From Hygrophila difformis (Eukaryota > Streptophyta > Magnoliopsida > Lamiales > Acanthaceae), in contig JAOANR010000003.1 of the NCBI GenBank assembly GCA_030278955.1, positions 35,544,054-35,608,053 on the forward strand: a DNA stretch of 64,000 bases, read 5' to 3'. A program made the translations under genes and the position numbers. Positions 58,037 to 64,000 of this stretch are shown here, in pieces. Each line of letters begins with the position of its first letter. The first letter of the stretch is position 1. The notes below the pieces were generated by a model. It was given only the letters and a program-made list of their open reading frames with translations, made no database searches and was not told the DNA's origin.

Positions 58037-59723
58037 TGTAATACCCGAGATTTTTATCGTCGTCCAAAGGAATAAAATTTATTTCTCAATCCGATCAAGG
58101 CCGAAATATTTCCGAGAAGAAGAAAATATTTTATTATTGCTCGGAAATGAATTACCGATAAATTCAAAATTTAAAATGGAATAAAAGAGGGAAAAGAAGC
58201 CCGAAGATATTCCATGGATTGATCCAAAAGAATTGGAATTAAATTCAAGAAGGAAAAGAATTTTAATTCCAAACCTGTGAAGTCGGAAATAATTTAATTA
58301 GATAAATTATTACACGGGAGCCAAAAGTCGACGAATTCAAAGCCGACGAATTCAAACTCGACGGATACAAGATTCAAATACGAATTAATTTCGAGTTCGA
58401 AATAAATTTAAGATAGGAATTATAATCCGAGAATGACCCGAAAAAAATCGAGCCCGAAAATGTAGGAGGATAGAAGCCCAAAAGAGAGGAGAAAAGGCCC
58501 GACGGATCGCACGACCCGGCCCAGGCCGCAGCCCAGGCAGGAGCCACGCGGTATCCACGCGGTTTGGAGAAATACCCAAAATTCTTGTGTTCTTGAACTT
58601 CCGACGAGCAAACCGGAGCAAGGAGGACGTGGAGAAGAAGTGTTCAGATCCTAGTTAGTGGTAAGGTGTAGTCTTGAAACTTTGTTTCATAGTTTTGGCC
58701 GAATTATGACTCTAACTTTTGGTTTGCATTCTTAAAAACACGAATCGGGGCCAAAGGAGAGGAGACAGAGTAATTTGGACGTGTTTGTAGCAAGCATGGG
58801 CGCCCCGATCGATCCAGAGACGTCCTAGATCTCACCCACTGTAAGATAATGCCTTAGATATCAATATTGGTGGCTTGAGATCGTTCGTATCACTAGATTT
58901 AATCAAAACATAAAAATCGGACTTAAAAGATACACCTTTACGCGTTTTCTGAAATCTAACGAAAACTCCTATTTCGCGAATCCAAAACGAAAAACTCCGA
59001 ACTAGAGATTTGTTCCTAAAATCGTAATATAGGTTGTGTCAAATGTTCATGCATTTTCATCAAGATTTGATGCCCCAAAACCCGTCTGGTATATTCTGAA
59101 GTTTTTAAACAAAATCGAAAAGTGGACAGAATTGAGTGTTCGACTTCTTTGGCGTTTTTCTTAAGAATTCTTTCAAAACTAATCTTTGGTGTAAAAATAA
59201 AAGTTGTAGATAATTGTCTTAAGAATGTGTGGTTAAAGTTTCGTGAATTTTCGTTAACATTGGGTAATCGAAATCGATTTAAACAATCTGCGTTTTTGAA
59301 ACCAAATCTTAACAGATTTCCTGTCCGAACTTAATGGATTAATCTGATTTAATCCGCTATGTTTTCGGACAAAATGCCTCTAATAAAACTTATTTATTTT
59401 TGTGTCTTGTGTGTGCCTGTAAATTTTCATAATTTTTGGAGTTCGTTTACTAGGTCGAAAACGTGTTTCAAAATCAGTGTGCCGTTTCTGAAATCGTGGC
59501 AGATTTTGTTTTCTGTAAAGATCTCGAAATTCGACCTATCTCCTCACCCGTTTTCAAAAAACTCAAACCATGAAAATGGTTCATTAGGGTGTGTTTGGGT
59601 TACTGTGTAACTTTCATGACGATCGCCTGAGAAAAGAATTTTTAAATTAAAAAGGCGTGAACTGTGACGCGAATACTTGATATAAACCTCGAGATGGAAT
59701 TTTCTAAACTTGTGGATTGAAAT
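58037..59723 (+). mobile_element. Element H 5' LTR, part 1
   Basis: It begins TGTAATACCCGAG and is preceded by AAAAT, the presumed target site in C. Leader splice donors are visible at 58661 (GTAAGG) and 58841 (GTAAGA). It is interrupted by solo LTR I at 59724; the five bases 59719-59723 (GAAAT) are the I target site. Confidence 0.85.
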
Positions 59724-60378
59724 TGTAACACCCCGGATTTGATAACCCAGGCCGGGATTTCACCGCCACATCTCAGCAAGACACGGCTTCCCGAGCTCAC
59801 TAAGGAAATGCAAGGCTTGTGGGTACGTAAAAGATTTAAAAACATTTCAACATTGAGTCCGGAATTTAATAATACTTAATTCAAAATACGAGAATAATAA
59901 TCATCATGCGCGAAAATAAAGTAAATGCAGCGGAAAAGTAACCACGGCCAAAACCTCGGGTTTAACAGACCCGGTAAAACAGTAGTACGATGCAGAAATT
60001 GAAAATGTTCATAAATGTTTCCACCCAAGTGCATGTGCATGCGTCACTCGACATACTCTGTAAAAGAAAAATGACAATGGTTTATCAGTATAAAAATATA
60101 CCGAGTAAGTTAATCCCTAACTAAACAATTTAAGGGGTTACATGTGTTTAAACTAAAGATTACACTTTTCATGCATTAGTTTAAAAATTCATATTTTATT
60201 CGCAGCAGAAAACATGATTAATTTATTCAAGGCGAGAATACATAATTAAAGGACTTAATTTAAAAGCGTAATTTAAATGCATAATTTAAAAACATGGTAA
60301 ATAAGATTTAAGCATAATTAAACACTCACACAAGTCATTTATAGTTTATCCCGCAAACTAAGAAGAGGACACCATACC

Positions 60379-60566
60379 GGGAAATCACTAACGAGGCAAT
60401 CTCAAACGTAGGACCACTAACGAGGCAGTCCAAAATAATGGGAGACAACTAACGAGGCAGTCTCAAAAGATAGTAGGACCACTAACGAGGCGATCCAAAA
60501 CACAGTGCGCGAGATCACTAACGAGGCAATCTCAGATAGTATGGAGACCACTAACGAGGCAGTCTC
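60379..60566 (-). repeat. Six-unit mini-hairpin array in LTR I
   Basis: Six units at a spacing of 29-36 bp share ACTAACGAGGC(A/G). Arms on either side differ between units but stay complementary: GAGAC/GTCTC (units 3 and 6), GGAC/GTCC (unit 2), GAGAT/ATCTC (unit 5). Units 1 and 4 have one mismatch each. Confidence 0.85.
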
Positions 60567-62312
60567 AAAGATAATGATAGCAGGAAGATCGGCTCAGCCT
60601 AGTGAACGGGATTTTCCGAAAGTTCATATTTCAATGTTATCAAAATATTCGATATCGCGTTTCGTAGTTCGAGTTTTCTCAAGTTCGAAAAATCCGATTC
60701 GAGGCAGTTTACGCCTTTCTTAATTTAAAATTCATCTTTACACCAACAATTCTGAAATTTACATAGTAGCTCAAAAACACACACACGAACAACTTTAATG
60801 TTTTAAGTTTTTGGAAATAAGGTTTCGAAGTGAGTCAAATTTCAAGTTCTTTGCAAAAGATAATTTCTGTCCCAAATACTGATTTCGTCACAGTTTCGTA
60901 TGACGCCGATTAAAAATTCATTTCAAAGCCAATTGATCCGAAATTTTTACAGGAGATACACAACACATTAATAAAAAACTTTCATGTTTTAAGATTTTGG
61001 AAATAACGAATTTTAGATGTTCAAAAATCGACCACAACACGCTGTATACGCGCGGACTCAAAAGATGGCTTAGAACAGTTCTGAAAATCGGCCATTTTGA
61101 CATAACAGATGAACTCCAAAATTCTTAAAATTTTTTATGCATAATCTAGACACAATTATCTACAACTTTTGTTTAGAGATGCAAAGTTGAGTCATTCTAA
61201 AAATGGGTGAAAAACATGCATCAAGTCGAGTAAGTAAATCTGTCAACAATTCGAACGTTCGGTTTTATCACAGAAAGTTTACGGCGCAATTTGGAATAGC
61301 AAATCTTTATGTCAATGACTGAAATTTGGACACAAGGTAGATTAAAGTCTTAGGAACAAAATCTATGTTGAAAAGTTTTTTGTTTGAATTCCTGAAGGTC
61401 AAGTTTTAGGCGAGTTTTTGAAATTGGACGAAAATAGGGTTTTTGAAAACCGATTTTTGTTACGAGTCTAGATCTTAAGTTTTAAACAACAATAAATTAT
61501 AAAAATTGGTGAGTAAGGTCTTAACTTACTTAGTTAGAGAATAGGGTCGCTGGAAAGGGTTTCCGGATGTCCTAAAGTCGCGACGAACGGCCAACTTCTC
61601 CGATCGCTTTTTATTCGTCCCCCGACGTGAAATCGTAGTAAAGGAAAATGGTTAGATTTCGAGTTTGTTAAAGCTTATGGATGATTCAAACACTGTAATA
61701 CTACTTACCAAGGTTCTAGAGGGTAGACGCTTCATCCCGTTTGCCTCGTCGTCGCCGAAATACTCGCCGGAAAGTGAAGTCGGAGGAGTTTTGACTTGGA
61801 GAGGAAGATTGGGAGTGTTTAGGGTTTAGTTTTCTGAAAATATGGGGTAGGGGGCGCCCAATACTGATATTATGGCCTTCCCAAAAGCCTTGATCCGCTT
61901 GCCCTCGTTAGGGGACGGATTTTTGGCAAGAAAATCGCCATAGAAGGAAAGTTTACACCTTCTGCACCTCTGGCGCGCTGGTGACGCGCACCTAAAGCTT
62001 TGCCCACGCGTAGCACGCGCGAGCAGTCCTGGAGACGCGACTCCACCTTCCGCGCGGTGGCCGCGCGGCGGCGCGCGGCGAGCGCGGGCCGGCCGGACCG
62101 GCCGGTTCGGCGGTTCGCGTGGTTCGTCGGGTAATTTCTTCCTTTCCTCTATCGGTTTTCTATCCTCTACGTGTTGGCTCGACTCCTCGGGTCGTTTCCG
62201 GTTTGAAATCTTTACCTTGAACTTGTTACGAGTTCGCTCGTAACATTTCCATGCCCTAATTAGTCTAGTTAAGTTAGTTCCAATTCCTCCTATCGTTTTG
62301 GTGATTGATCTT

Positions 62313-62391
62313 GTGATTTATTTTTGTGATTTAATTTGTGACATAATTTGTGATTTATTTTGTGATTTAATTTGTGATTTAATTTGTGACT
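62313..62391 (-). repeat. Short tandem repeat TGTGATTTAATT
   Basis: About seven copies of an 11-12 bp unit (plus strand TTGTGATTTAA), with small variations, inside U3 of solo LTR I. Confidence 0.8.
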
Positions 62392-62392
62392 G

Positions 62393-62491
62393 AACTTAGA
62401 ATTTAGTTCTAAGCTGCCTACGTACCCTGTGAAGGGATCAAGTCATGACGTAGTTCAAAACAATTTGAATTTGTTTTTCTCGGGTGTTACA
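62393..62491 (-). ncRNA. Conserved two-hairpin module, copy 4 (solo LTR I)
   Basis: Minus strand, at the very start of the LTR: TGTAACACCC, the AT palindrome region, hairpin 1 CTACGT/ACGTAG (62453-62418) with CCC/GGG, then hairpin 2 CTTAGAA/TTCTAAG (62413-62395). Predicted cis RNA structure. Confidence 0.6.
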
Positions 62492-62496
62492 GAAAT

Positions 62497-63482
62497 ACTT
62501 GTCAAAGTGATAAAAATGATTTCGAAAACCCGTTGCATTAGATCGAGTTAAATTTCCACATACTATGCAGGTGGTGAGTGCCCTATAGGGTGTCCCTCTA
62601 GCCTTTCCTCTGCATGCCTATAAAGGACGAGAGAAGCTTAAATGAAAAACTGTGCAAAAACGGCATCATGATTAGTGATGTATGAGTCTATACCCCTAGA
62701 GTATCCGTATGGGTTATCTAGGGCTCCGGAGTGTGTCTGTATAGGGTCCGCTGCATTCACTTACCTTGTGGGTTCGATTCCCCAAGATGTATTTGAGTTT
62801 TTGCGGGTTCGATTCCCCAAGGACGATTGTCCTCGATCATATTGAAACAATAGTAAAAGAATGAAATATTCGTTATGCGAGAACAGATACCTTATCCCAT
62901 GATCTTTACAACTCTCCGTATTTAATAAATTTTTTTTGTTAAAATTTTTAAAGTTTATGTACTCAATATTTGCAATACTTGAGAGACTTGGTTGTGGCGT
63001 CCTCTTCTTAGTTAACGAGGAAAATTAAAAGACTTTATCTTTCTCTTAAAATTATGTCTTTACTTATGTTATTAAATTATTTATTATGTCATGTTTTAAA
63101 ATTATGCCTATGCCTTAATTTATTATTTTTTAATTTAATTTGGCTATGAGAATATGTGTATTAAATTATTGTCTATTATTTAGTCAAATTACACATTCTA
63201 AATATGCATGCTTAAAAAAATGTATTTTTAATTATTAAATTTTAAAACCCCTTTATTGCTATGTTAGGAGTTGTCTTACTCAGTATTCTTTTATGCTGAT
63301 AAACGTTGTTTTATATTTTTATATTACAGAGTACGGAGCATGATCATGCATTGGGGGAATTATTTGGACAATTATTTTATCAATCACATGACTTGCATTT
63401 CGGGCCTGTTTAACCCGATGTTTTGGCCATGACGTCCGTATTTAAAATTTCCGCTGCATTTTATTTCGTTATGTATGGATGC

Positions 63483-63524
<42 letters not shown>

Positions 63525-63668
63525 TTAGACTTCCGTGGCTTGTTTTTAAATTATTTCTGAAATACCGTTAGCCATGCATCTCTCAAGTGAGCTCGAATGA
63601 AGTCGTGTCTTGCTTGGGAGGTGTGGCGGTGGCATCCTGGCCTGGGTTATCAAAATCGGGGTGTTACA
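62497..63668 (+). mobile_element. Element H 5' LTR, part 2
   Basis: It resumes after I and its target duplication, and ends TCGGGGTGTTACA. It has the conserved block GTGCCCTATAGGGTG near 62578, the leader-intron acceptor ATATTACAG at 63329 followed by AGTACGG, and an (AT)18 microsatellite at 63486-63521. With part 1 the rebuilt LTR is about 2.86 kb. Confidence 0.85.
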
Positions 63669-64000
63669 AGTGGTATTAGAGCCTGGAATGTTTTAAAGCT
63701 GCTATTATTTTTAAACTATTATTTTAACTAGTATTATTTTTAAACCATTATTTTTAAAGACTATTATTATTCCAAGATATTATTTTTGAGCCCAAGCTTT
63801 TAGCCCAAATTATTTTACTTACAATTATTATTTTTTAAGCCAAACTTTTTTTAGCCCAAAAATTTTAGCCCAATATTTTTATTTACTAAGCCCAAATATT
63901 TTTCTGAGCCCAATACCTATATTTTTATTTGAGCCCAAGAATGTATTAGCTTTGGCCCAATATAGTGGCCCAAACATTCTACCTTTATTTTTATTCTATC
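63669..64000 (+). other. Element H leader
   Basis: A degenerate primer-binding site TGGTATTAGAGCC lies at 63671-63683. AT-rich leader follows with many AGCCCAA words, closely resembling the leader of element C at 41200-41480. The window ends before any coding region of H. Confidence 0.8.

Larger units (their letters stand above)
59724..62491 (-). mobile_element. Element I solo LTR
   Basis: 2768 bp flanked by the perfect target duplication GAAAT (59719-59723 and 62492-62496). On the minus strand it begins TGTAACACCCGAG and ends CCGGGGTGTTACA. It contains the two-hairpin module at its start, telo-box AAACCCTAAA near 61822, splice donors at 61708 and 61529, and an acceptor TTTTACAG|AGTATG at 60058. 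GC-rich DNA at 61960-62120 is promoter-proximal. No internal region of I remains, so it is a solo LTR formed by LTR-LTR recombination. Confidence 0.92.

Noticed and set aside
60379..60566. CRISPR-like array
   Set aside because: Repeats are short, spacers are not unique, and the DNA is an LTR in a plant genome. The pattern is hairpins with a constant loop.

Overview
This window is nuclear DNA of a flowering plant, most likely a eudicot. The evidence is a plant-type EXO70 gene, Stowaway- and hAT-like MITEs, and LTR retrotransposons of plant-specific lineages: chromoviruses with a chromodomain, and Tat-type Gypsy elements with a second RNase H. No species can be named from sequence alone. No tRNA, rRNA, CRISPR or bacterial feature was seen.

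Layout: positions 1-3.6 kb hold one apparently intact host gene, EXO70, on the minus strand. From 3.6 to 7.6 kb there is AT-rich intergenic DNA with two MITEs, a broken Myb/SANT-like (Harbinger-associated type) gene and a Copia LTR/PBS stub. From about 7.6 kb to the end everything is a nested stack of LTR retrotransposons, named A to I here (F not used). B (Tat-like, gag only) is the oldest visible host. A (Tekay-type chromovirus) sits in the LTR of B with target duplication CAACC. C (Tekay-type) sits in the gag of B. D (chromovirus without a chromodomain) sits in the 5' LTR of C. E (Tat-like) sits in the pol of D, with ACAGG. G (Tat/Retand-like) sits in the pre-gag ORF of C, with GAACG. H sits in the 3' LTR of C, and the solo LTR I (minus strand) sits in H, with GAAAT. 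All pol genes are broken by stops, frameshifts or deletions.

Main discoveries. (1) G carries on its minus strand a four-exon gene: plant mobile domain (PMD), then a coiled coil, then an acidic tail. Its three GT-AG introns keep the reading frame. (2) A two-hairpin sequence module recurs four times in three element families, near the 3' end of each element's RNA, with compensatory stem changes. (3) A six-unit array of mini-hairpins with one constant loop and varying stems lies in the LTR of I. (4) Two insertions (A in B, E in D) each place a solo-LTR version of the locus next to a truncated full-length version. This means either template-switch duplication or a haplotype-merging assembly error. 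(5) A degenerate telomere-type tract sits at the deletion joint in C.

LTRs of A, C, H and I share one plan: termini TGTAAYACCC...GGGTGTTACA, a TATA box and telo-box in most, a predicted 5'-leader intron whose 3' splice site is followed by AGTAYG, and (A, C, H) a conserved block inside the intron.
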